23,215 nucleotides of DNA from Saccoglossus kowalevskii (taxonomy: Eukaryota > Hemichordata > Enteropneusta > Harrimaniidae), in NCBI RefSeq assembly GCF_000003605.2, contig NW_003145783.1, positions 758,437-781,651 of the forward strand, in the 5' to 3' direction. A program made the translations under genes and the position numbers. The notes under the pieces were generated by a model, which worked only from the letters and a program-made list of their open reading frames with translations, made no database searches and was not told the origin of the DNA. Each line of letters opens with the position of its first letter. Position 1 is the first letter of the stretch. Below are positions 1-12,196 of this stretch, in pieces.

Positions 1-120
1 TTTTATGTCTAGATAGACCTAGGACCACATATCCCTAGTTTAACTTGGCGTATCAGTTGATTGCACTGTGACTGAGCGTTAATAACTCTAATAAGAAACT
101 TCTTAATTTATTATTTTCAG
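1..120. other. Upstream sequence, no gene seen
   Basis: The stretch is AT-rich and ends in a plausible splice acceptor (TTATTATTTTCAG), so it is more likely the end of a 5' intron than a core promoter. I see no TATA box in a convincing position. Confidence 0.4.
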
Positions 121-513
121 TCGTTATAAATGGCATCCGGGCTGCTTTCCTGAGTCAAATGATGGGTCCCAATAAGATATTCATATTATTCGTCTTGGTT
201 GTATTTTGTGAGATATATCTTGGAGACGGTTGGAGACGCCGTCGTCGTCGTCGCCGCCGTGCCCCTTGCCCAGGTGTAGACTGCACAGTAGGCGAATGGG
301 GACCATGGACGTCTTGTACAGCACCATGTGGTACTTCAGGCACAATGTCACGAACACGATCTGTAGTGATCCCAGCCCAGTGTGGAGGTACATGCCTCTT
401 CGCCCTGACTGATACTCAGCCGTGTAACATTGGTGGTTGTCACGGGAATGGTGTAGCGTCGACAAATTATTGTGTCTGTTTCGCGGGATGGACAGGAACT
501 TGTTGTGATCAAG
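121..513 (+). CDS. Exon 1: signal peptide, Arg9 tract, TSP1 repeat, short EGF
   Basis: Coding starts at ATG 159 (a second ATG follows at once at 162). Bases 121-158 are probably 5' UTR behind a candidate acceptor (TTATTTTCAG ending at 120). A seven-codon upstream ORF starts at 130 and stops at 151. Residues 7-16 are a strongly hydrophobic signal core; cleavage probably falls near 22-24. Nine consecutive Arg codons (AGA plus CGN) follow at residues 26-34. Residues 41-94 fit a TSP1 repeat with a WGPW C-mannosylation motif. The CTAPCG segment has Pro where the O-fucose site needs Ser/Thr, so that modification is unlikely. Residues 94-117 form a reduced EGF-like unit ending in GWTGTCC. The donor after 513 (GTAAGT) is phase 1. 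Confidence 0.88.
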
Positions 514-3500
514 GTAAGTTTTACTTGTTATATTGAAATGGAGTTCAGTTTTTAAGATAAATTGGTGTAGTGTTCTGCTACCCAGCAAAGCGTTCTGGTT
601 CATGTAAAAAAAAAACACATTACTCATACATTTTTTCACGCCCACGTATTCCTCGTATCATTATTCATGACCACTATCAATTCAATTAGCAAATCAGCAA
701 ACAGTCAAACAGTGTCGGGTGCAATGTTGCGATATTCCACTGTAGATTTGACTAGATTTAGAATTTGACAAGCATCGTACAATATTGCTCTCGACCTATC
801 AAAATAAATGCTGTTTTCATCACGCAGTTCTGCGGCCAGTCAATCACAATCAAGCTGCAGTCCTTCCCATTACTATAAAGGCAATTTTTTGGAGCAACAT
901 GATATCTGTCCCGAATCTAAGTACTAATCTTGTTTCACTACAATTTTGTAACAGACATTGACGAATGTGGTACTTCTAATGGTGGATGTGAGCATATCTG
1001 TCACAATACTCCTGGTAGTTTTCACTGCTCTTGTCATCCGGGATACTTGCTGACGTCAGATACAAAGAGCTGCATAGGTGAGTATGGTAACAAGCTTTGG
1101 CATTCCAAGCCCTGTGACGTTTGAACTCAAATCTCAGAGTTGTTATTTTATATGCAAATATGCATTTTTTTTTACATAATTACAAGAGGTATTTTATTTT
1201 CAACTAAGTTTGATGTGCAGATATGTATTTCCGGTGGAAATCAAAGATGAATAGAAAGCAAAAACTGACAAATTGTATGCCATGCAAGATGTGAAAACCA
1301 ACACTTTCTCCTAAATGTTATTTCAAAATTCTACATGGTCCAGTTTGCAACATAACATGCCATGATCTTTGCAATTGTTTCCCAGACTACGATTCATGCA
1401 CTGATAGTAATAGTGGATGTGAGCATCTCTGCTACAACACTGTTGGTAGTTTCTATTGCCAATGTTATACTGGTTATTCCTTGGCAACGGACGGGACATC
1501 TTGTCCAGGTGAGTATTTCACGTACACAGTGACAGTGTAGTTCCAATGCAGCTCTGTAGAAATTACTGTGAATTACGCGCAAGATGAACATTCAGAAAAC
1601 TTTAGACTGTCGACAGTTCTCTGGCCCAATAAAGAGTCAATTATTTTCAAACGCTATACATGAGCGGATTTAGAGGGGGCCGAGTGGGCCGCGGCCCCTC
1701 CTATTTTTTAACAACCAACAGGGCTTCGCGCCATCGGCGCTCTCGAACTTGGCCTTCGGCCAACTTATCGCCCCGCCCCCTATTCCAGAATCCTAGATCC
1801 GCTCCTGCTATAGACGTTTTAACGCTTGCAAGACTCGCCTTGATATTAATTATGCATGCGGAGAATGGCGTAGACAAATTTGAATATGGGTGGTACTAAT
1901 TGACCTCTCTGGATCATCCACTTACTGTTTATTGGTGATTCGTTTCGCTAATGATTGGTTGATCGGTGTATGATGTAGATGAGTGACAAGTCTCAGTAGG
2001 AACGTCACCGGGCAATTTCCACGTAATGCCACATGAGGGCGTTACATGCTATAACAGTCTCTTGGGCCTTACGGCCCTTGCTTGAAATGCCTTCGGGATT
2101 TCGTTTAAACGCTGACTCTTTATTAGGCCCGAGAACTGTCGACAGTCTAAAAAAACCTATATGTAATTGAAAATTCGTTGTTAGAATAATATTTTAAGAC
2201 AGTCCAACGTGGCGTAACGAGGAGCGCGTATTACTGTATCGAGGCGCATTTGCTGTGTTTATTTGTTCGTTAGCCTGATAAGGTCGCGTCCGTGGTGCTC
2301 CAACCCCAACAGTGTGGTCTGATGCCGTTTGGCCGGCGAGGGCGTCAGTCATGCCTACATGCCAGTTTATTTGTTCTTATAATTGCCTGTAATTTTGATT
2401 AGACGCAATTGGAAATTTAAAATTCTGAAATTCGTCAATATAGTGAGCTTGTATTGACACTGGGTCAAGCACGTATCGGGTCAATCATTGCATCCATATG
2501 GTATTATATTACAAACTTTAAACAACATGGCGCCTAAGTCACTCAAACTGAAATATACATTTAAAGTGACGCATACAGTAAGGAATGTCAGTTTTACAAC
2601 ACTTTTTTAAAACAAAATCCCTTTACAATAAAGGTTCTCGTCATATTTATGTGGACGTGAAAAGCGTTGTTTTGGTTTTAATGATATATGACCCCTCATC
2701 AAAGACATTGCCCAGGGCGATCTTGCTGGAGTTTTATCGAAACGACCATTCTATATGACCAAATTTACATTCGCAAGCATTTCTCGAAATCTGTATTTAG
2801 AATATTATTGCAAACAAGAAGCGTCAGTTTCAATTTAACTTAGTCTGTGGTCAACTTTATATATATAATTACTACTCCGATTGCCTGTAATTCTCCCCTA
2901 GATATTAATGAATGCCTCAGTAATAATGGTGGATGTGATCAAATATGTCATAACACTATCGGTAGTTTTCATTGTGGTTGCTATCCTGGCTACATCTTAG
3001 AATCAAGTGGAACTTCGTGCCAGGGTAAGTATTATCAATGACACACACATACTAGTATAATGAAGTAAAACATATAAAACTATATTATTATACATCTGTC
3101 ACCGTAATGCCGTAGGTATTTTACGGGGTATTTTCATCCCACCTTATTAGGAAATGCGAATTTCAAATATGGAATGATTACGTGCGTAAGCGTTCTCTAA
3201 TAATAAAAAAAACATACCTGCCCCCGGGGCTTGACCGGACCCTACACGAAAAAGTTCGCTAAATCTGTTCTAAATGTTTTGGATTTCGGCATTCCCATGA
3301 TGTATTCCTTTCAGGTAAAGATGTATGCTGCGTGTCGGACGATACTCCCGCTGTATTGTCTTCGTGCATAGTTTGCAGTATCCTCGTAATCACCTCATAT
3401 TACTATCACCTGATAAACCAATGACATATCTTTGATTTCAGAAATCCTGGAGTGTTCCAGTAACCCATGTTATAACGGGGCAACTTGCATTGACCTTATT

Positions 3501-6209
3501 GATTCGTATGAGTGCAATTGCGCACCGGGCTATGAATTAGACAGATGTCAGGCAGGTAAGGGATATGTGTTGTGCCTTCTGACAAACATACTGACATATT
3601 GATTTACACAGACCAGTAATCACATAACTGCATATATAATATAGTTTATTAGATTAGATCGTTTTAGCCGCCAGAGTGACCAGGACAACATATCAGATTT
3701 TGCGCTTCTATGGTCTCCACTAAAGTTTCCGATATTTTCTTTCGATTAACTTGGAATTATTTACTAATTGGGAGCAATTGCAACACTTTATGTTAACCTA
3801 GGTAAGGTACATTTTTTGAGTAGAGTTCCATATAAATACTAGTAATTTAATATTATATCACAATTGTAAGTTATACATGTGTAGATATTAGGTTTAAGGT
3901 TTAAGTTGTATACAGATTACTTTATTGTAACCCTAAATTTCAATTTAATTTGGTGAAATTCATCATATGTTAATTTAAGTTGTTTTAATAAATTATTTGA
4001 TTTAATTAAATTACAATCTTATTCAAACGTGTTTTTTTTTTTAATTGAATCGTTTTACGTTGAACACACATTCAAGCGTGCGTTCATGCATGGTGTATAT
4101 GCTTACAAGTGTTGCCTGGACGCACTCCAATGCCCAGTGTAGATATTCTTTAAAAAAAACTAATTATTTTCTGACGAATCGAAATCTTGTTGAGATATAA
4201 TAAACTTTTAAAATAACATCGTTAATAAATGTCCTGAATAATTGCTAGATATCGACGAATGCAGTATTGGTGTGTGTGATCAGATTTGTCACAACACTGC
4301 TGGTAGTTTCATCTGTGACTGCATCAGCGGATACGGTCTAGCAGCGGATGGCACATCATGTACAGGTAAAAAGGGTTTGTTTGTTTTTTGTTTGGAAAAG
4401 TCATAAAATACAATTGCAAATATCATTCACTAAGTACGTATGGTACTAGCAATAAACTTGTATACATGTACTGTACACGCATACCCTGACGTGTGAAACA
4501 TTAAACTAAGGCGGAGTCGCTGTTACCTAAGCGACGATAACAACAAACGTTAAACGCAAAGGCTCATGGGTAGACGCTTATTTGTGAACAACGACACACT
4601 ATGACCGTCTGCCTCGTGCGCAAATGACGATTCCTCCACTTTAAAAGACTTGATTTCATGACTTCAGGTTCCTATATATTGCTTTCATTCACTACATATT
4701 CATCATCGTTTTATTATGCATATTGTTCAGGTTCTTTATTTCCCATCATGGATTATTTTTCTTGACAGATGATAACGAGTGCAACATGTTTATTAATGAG
4801 TGCGCACACTTCTGCGTCAACACTATGGGAAGTTATCACTGTTCATGTTTAATGGGTTATAAAATTGATATTGATGGAAAGACGTGCATAGGTAAGACAA
4901 TTCCTGCTAAGAAAAGTAACTTTAATTGTTTGCACGATTGCTATGACGTGGTCAAACAAATATACTTGTCTCGTCATTTTTTACTATAATAGTAATGCCT
5001 TATTTTGAATTTCTTGCATTGTCATAATAAAATTATGTATTATTTTCAGATGTGAACGAATGTGTTCATCCTTATGTAAGTGATTGCGAACAGAACTGCC
5101 ACAATACCATGGGAACGTACTTTTGTTCTTGTGATTATGGGTTTCTGATCGCTTCGGATTTGAAGACTTGTAACGGTTGAGTATAATGAGTATTGATCGT
5201 ATCGACAAGTTTATTTAAGATGATTAATTCAACACATGTTTGGCCATTAAACTAAATATATGTATTATATTATGAATTAAAACCCGACGTACAATTAAAC
5301 ACATGGAATACAGACGATACAAATAAGAAACTAGTACTCCATGTGTTTGACTACCTGACGTGACATAAGATCGAACCACGACTTGCTACGACGGCGTATG
5401 ATGTTAAACCAGAATTTAATTTGGTTATTATAAATTTACTACACAACATGTCATTACGGTACATACCTGATCTCCAGCTCCAACACTGATGAAATTTTGA
5501 GTTAGTGAGTTAGTGAACGTATGAATTAGCGAAATTCAATGAATGAATGAATGAATGAATGAATGAATGAATGAATGAATGAATGAATGAATGAATGAAT
5601 GAATGAATGAATGAATGAATGAATGAATGAATGAATGAATGAATGAATGAATGAATGAATTCTAATCGAACTTTATTTTGTTCATAAAGATGTAGATGAA
5701 TGCGCCTGGAGCAGTTGCCAGCATGTATGTACAAACACGCCTGGCAGCTACGTATGTTCATGCTATCCTGGGTATTCCATGGAATTTGATGGATACACAT
5801 GTTCAGGTAAGTTTGTAGGTACTTGAGAAGTGAACTATATAAAAGAAGAACAGCGCCTAATGCATTTATAAATAACTGTTAATTTGTTATTTTTTAGATA
5901 TAAATGAGTGTTTAACCAATAATGGTGGATGTGATCAACTTTGTGAGAACACTGATGGTAGCTACAATTGTCACTGTGAACCTGGTATGGAGGCAACCGA
6001 TGCGAACACATGTATAGGTAAATAAAACTAGCTTTCAAATACGTTCATAACACACCAATAGTGAAACAAAAATCTCGACTTGAGTTATAATAATATATTT
6101 TTGTCGGCAGGCAGAACAATTTGCGCTTACTTGGAAAATTGATTATCACAAATCAGATAACGGTACACTCTCAATATGCAGAGAGTAATACAAACACAAC
6201 AAACTGTAC

Positions 6210-6300
<91 letters not shown>

Positions 6301-9300
6301 ATATATATCCCGATACTTGTATATTTATCAAGTATTGTTGAAAATATCATTTTGTAAATATCTGATAAATATATTTAGCCAAACACAACTAAACGTTTAC
6401 TTGCGTTGTTAAAAACTAGTTCTTGCCTATCGTGACTTTAGTAAATGTTATTTTAATTTCAACAATTTGCTTTATGCTAACAATTTACAAATTACACCAT
6501 CTAATCTGCACAAATTTGGCTAAAAATAGACATTGCTATGATTCGTATGATTCAAGTGCGACGGACTATAATAAAGTATAATAGTTTGTTCTAATCGTTG
6601 ACAAATGGTGCCTTATATTTAACCTGTTCATCACATTACATATATGATCATTTGCTATATTCATATTTGTATCATGCACTGTCATGAAAGCACGTGCAAC
6701 ACGCGATGTGCGACAGTAAAATACCAACGCAACTAAGCCTGTTTCTCATTCAGATGTTGACGAATGTGCAGTGGATCAGCCATGTAATCAAGTCTGCATC
6801 AATACAGTTGGATCATATATATGTATGTGTAACGATGGCTATCATATCATAGATACGCAATGCGTGGGTGAGTGACACTTTATGAAGTACACATGTTCTT
6901 AGCATATAAGAGACATGCAATATTTCGTATTAACAAAGAAAATACAACATTCACAGAAAGATTTATCATGTTAAGCTATGTATGGGTGTTGTGTCCGTCA
7001 ACGAGTATTTACTTGTATTAGAGACTCCGGGAATTAACATATCGTCAATAAAGTATTCAGGTGTTGAATAAAAAGACAGGAATTTTGAACATTCGCGATA
7101 TATTCTATGATGTGAGATGAACAACCCAGAATAAAATAGACATGTTTTATTTACACAAAATCAAACGTGAAATAATATTTAGGCGATAACCAAAACGTTC
7201 ATTTATCAAACGTAGTAATTTATTGTTGTCACTTGTCCACATTTAAAGATGGAAGGTCGTCATCTGCGCACGCGCGGTAATTGAGTACCAAGCGACGATA
7301 ACAACACACGCTAAAAACGCAAAGGCCATATTCTCGTTTCGAGTTTCAATATGCGTTCTTTGAACTACAGAGAAGCGTTGCCTGTATCATCCCGTTGTAC
7401 AGTATTATCCCCGTGACACAACTTGTTTTTCAAAGCAATGCTTAAAGCGGGAGGGTCGTCACCTGCGCATGCGCGGGAATTGAGTCCCAAGCGACGATAA
7501 CAACACACGCTAAAAACGCAAAGCCTCATGGGTAGACGCTTGTTTGTAAACAAAGACACGCTATGGCCATCTGACGCATGCGTGGGTGACGACTCCCCTG
7601 CTTTAAAATATTTTGCCAAATTATTCTGAAATTATTTAGCAACCACGTGACGATGTTTACTATTACAGTCTTACTAAAGGATATATTTCTTCCACAGACA
7701 TCGATGAGTGTCTTACCTCCAATGGTGGGTGTGAATATACCTGTCAGAACACACAGGGAAGTTTTGAATGCTCATGTAATATCGGCTTTGTTTTGGACCC
7801 CAATGGTGCTGATTGTAACGGTAAGTATGAAGCGATAATGGCATTTACAAGATGTGATGTTTGGGATTATTTAGTATAATGATCACGTGATGACATGTTT
7901 CACTCAATTATGTAATGCAGATATAGACGAATGTATTGGTGACCCGTGTACACAGGAATGCCTCAATCTACCCGGTTCCTATCAATGCAACTGTTTCCAT
8001 GGTTATGAATTGGACGACAGTAATCAGTGCCAAGGTATGAAGTAATACAAGATAATTACATACTGTAGAAATTCAATTACGCCATAGATCGAAAAAAAAA
8101 ACAATAACGGTTACAAGAAGTGCTTGTACGGTTTATACATATTATATACTAATGCCGAAGAATTGTATTTATTACGTTAGATATAGATGAGTGCACAGTC
8201 GGCAGCGCTGGATGTGAACACCAATGTGACAACACAGAAGGGAGCTTTACTTGTACTTGTAACACTGGATATATTTTGGATGTCAATGGAAACACATGTT
8301 CAGGTGAGTTATATACACTGTGATATACCCTGTGACATTTTTTTTAAATAATCGTAAATTAATAGTTATGAACATATATCGTGCTCGTACATTATAGTTT
8401 TAAAATGCATCTACCGGGTACATTATTGAATTAATAATATAGTACCAACGTGTCTAACGTGTTATGTGATGTTTGTCTCCACAGACGTCGATGCATGTGA
8501 AACTACATCTCATAATTGTACCCAGATATGTGAAACAGTGAGTGGAGTTGCATCGTGTTCATGTTTCCAAGGATTTGAACTTGACATCAACGCCGTTAGT
8601 TGTCTGGGTAAGTGTGGCAGTTTTTGTTTGGACTATGGCTCTATATTCTATATTTCTTTTCTTAATAAAACTTAGTCGAACTTTTTATCTAATAATTCTT
8701 TGTTTTTCAGTGTAAAGTAGCAGTGTTTGTCTAATACAATATGGGAATTATACATTTGCATAAATTGTACGATAAGTTGGAAAAGTTATGCCTCCCATTG
8801 GCGCAATATATGTGTAGGTAATCGCACGAGTTAGAATGTAATCGTGATTTTAAAAGTCACAGTTGTTATAGAATGCGCCGAGTATCCATAAACACGTAAA
8901 CTTGCCTTAATTAATTCACGGAAAATATAACACATCACCAGGCTAGAGTTAGTCTTTGCCCAGACTTATCGGTTGTCCGGGGAATAATGAATAGGAATAT
9001 TAGTTAAACTACCGTATTGTTTGAAAGTCGCTGATGACGCGTAAATTATAATATATAAACATAGTGTAACAATTGCTAACTAGCCGTTTTAATTGATATT
9101 AAGGAATGATTTCGAAGACATTTTGACGATACAGGTGTACTATCCAGATTACTTGAAAGGGCAACTATTTGTAATCAAACATCAATTGTGCCTTTTATTA
9201 CATCCGACCGGTCAGTATCGACTAGATTTTCTCTACTGTCACATTTGTTAACTTGTGTGTGATAGTTTGAAAAATACTAATATGTATAACACAAGATTGA

Positions 9301-12106
9301 TTAGAAAAAGGACAAGATATTTTATTTATACTAGTCAGGCTTCCTATACTGCTTCACTGGCAGCCACAAAATGGTCACGTGAGCGTGGAAGACTGCTGAC
9401 ACTTTTACATCTAATTACAATTAAACTGTGTTAAAGAGATCACATGTGAACACAATCTGGGGAGGAGATACTAAACTTTGTAATTATAAAACATAGACCT
9501 TTATCGAAACTGGCAAAAGATAGTCGTTTAATGATCTGCTGTGGATGATGCTGTGGGATAAGCCCCGCCCTTGCTTACTTGTTCAATAGTCGAGGAAGAA
9601 CTCTTAACTCCTAGCGTTATTCCCTGACTAAAGCTTCACGGTTTTAGTCAAAGTAGAAGGTCAATTCAATTTACAATAGCGGTTATTCGGTTTTGTAGCT
9701 AATGTAATCTCATTTATTATGTATGTATACTCAGTAGCTGAAGTAAGAGTTTACACGTATTTGTCAGTACTACTTATTGTAATAATGCTGCATCATTACT
9801 TACGCGCGATTTCTGTGAGATCTGTGTAGTATTTATCATGCCATATATTCAGTGTTTTTAACATGTTATGTATGAGTAACCGTAGTGCTTATCCCTGCAT
9901 ATGAATACAACTGGACAATAAGGGTAATATTCACAAGCGCGATAATAATTGGATAAAATGCTACATATGTAACAATTTCAATCCATTGCCACCACCTAAA
10001 GTATCAAACCCATCACAGGCTTAAACTTGAAAAATATTTATTTTTGAAGATATTGATGAATGTTCGACAGAAAACACGTGTGAACAAATATGCCAGAATG
10101 CTGTTGGCAGCTACACGTGTGATTGTGTTCCGGGGTTTGTCTTGGATGAAGATGGAAGCTTATGTAATGGTGAGTTATCTAATATTTTGTGTATCTCAGT
10201 CAATAAATGCTGCAAACAGCTGTATATTTTCGGTTACAATTTCGACAATATTTTGATAGGCACATTAAGCATGGTGGGACGTACATGCATATGGGCAAGA
10301 TTGTTTAGAAAAAAATAAAACTATATAAAGTTATGTAACAAATTTTTAAGGAACAATTTATGCGTGTATTTATGCGTGTATAATGTAGAACATAAAACAA
10401 AACAAAGCATTATAATCTAAATATTGTGTGTCATAGCAATTCGACATTTGAGAGGCTTTGATCCCTCTAACGACGAACGATCGCATGTGGCACGTGTGTT
10501 TAAGGTATTGTTGAAGACACAAATTGTGTATTTGTTACTGAATAGTTGTGGAGAAGTAGTGGAGATGGTTCGTACATTAAATATTGAAGACACGCGAATG
10601 GTCAGCAGCCAGGCATATTACATCACATTGGAAATTAGAACACTATAAAACAAAAATAATAATAATGAATATTGTTTGTGTTGCAGACATCTGTGTGACG
10701 AGTTTGTGTTTGAACAGCGGCATTTGTGTTCACGGACCTGATAACCAACCGAAATGTGACTGTGATAACACTGGGTATCAAGGAGAATTATGTGAATTCG
10801 GTGTTGTGACAGTTGCACAATTACCAGCCTTGATTGTTGGAGAATCATACACATTCAGCATATTTGCAAAACCGCAGCAACTACTGTTACTTACATTGTT
10901 GTCGAATAGCGCTCTATTTGACCCAGCAACTGTATCTATATTAAACCCGGAGACATTTACTGAAGTGACAATTACACCTCTGGTATCTGGCTTGGTCACT
11001 ACTGCAATAACTCTGTCTGGAATCAGCGCTGATGATTTTATTGCTTTAGAGGACTTGGTGATGACAATTATGACTGTCTTTGAGAAGTTTGATATGCCTG
11101 AGTTCACAATTCCAAAAGGATGCTACATTGAAGAACTGTTTCAGTGCCCTTCTGCATCTGGTAACCATTTATCGCTGTCTTCTACATCTATATGGTATGA
11201 ATTAAAAGCCGACTCTACCATTCATTTCACTTTTGGAATTGTCTTCCTTGACATCAACCAGTTATCTATTCCGGTCTCAATAAAAGGCCTCGTTGTGACG
11301 AAATCGTCTTCGTTTGGACTATCCAGCATGTCTTCTTTCTATACCCCTGAAATTGGAAATGAAATTGTTACCTCTGAAAACAGTGATTGTATTGATATTG
11401 CTTTCACTGTATATGATATCAAGGAATTCCTTGAAACGAATTCATTTGTAAACACTTACCTGATTGGCTTAGCCGACTATCTGCCGAGCTGGATTAGAAT
11501 CAGTGATGAAAGTCACAATTATATAGAACTAAGTGGTATCAACTCGTTTATTCTTTATGGGTCTCAGATATCAAACTATGATGCCTGTCATGGTGCACCT
11601 GTCTTTGCAGATGATTTGTATTCTGTCATTCATTTCAAAAGTGAAACACAAATAACCATTCTTGGGGACACAATAACTCTTCCAAGTTCAATCGATGAAA
11701 TATGTCTTCTCATAGACACGTGTGATACAGTATTGGGAACAATAATAATAATGTTCCCCGAAGGTTCTCGAGACGTTCTACGCAATCTCAAAGTATTAGA
11801 AATACCAGCTGAAGAAGGTTGGACAATCGATGTCATCGGCTTTGGAGTATCAGTGGATAAAAAACTAAAGGCTGAGAAGAACAGTGTGACTTTGTGGAAT
11901 GGTGACCACATGTTTACATACTCATTAGAAAATGGTTACAACATATGGGCAGCAATATCAGTTTCAAATAATGATTTATTGAATGTAAACGGGGACTTTG
12001 ATGTGTCACTTTCATTATCTGGCAGCCTAATGGTTTTGCTTCGAGTTGAGGATATTGAGAAGGTAAAGTAATATATGGATTATGTTCATCCGTGTGTTTT
12101 TGGCTT

Positions 12107-12196
<90 letters not shown>

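Noticed and set aside
1660-1899. 79-codon frame in intron 3
   Set aside because: It lies in and beyond the hAT-like element, has no known domain, and is interrupted by the element's palindromic ends.
3310-3380. Possible small exon in intron 4 (CAG..GTAAAG and nearby Cys codons)
   Set aside because: The AG and GT are adjacent in the wrong order and no EGF spacing of cysteines is formed.
5510-5800. Minus-strand open frame with a long FIHS repeat
   Set aside because: It is the (AATG)n microsatellite read in reverse plus the antisense of exon 9; it has no independent coding signal.
7365-7619. 84-codon minus-strand frame in intron 11
   Set aside because: It is contained largely in MITE family B copy 3 and has no known domain.
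10584-10686. Open extension upstream of exon 17 beginning with Met
   Set aside because: It reads through the acceptor TTGCAG; the phase-1 pattern of all EGF exons places the exon start at 10687.
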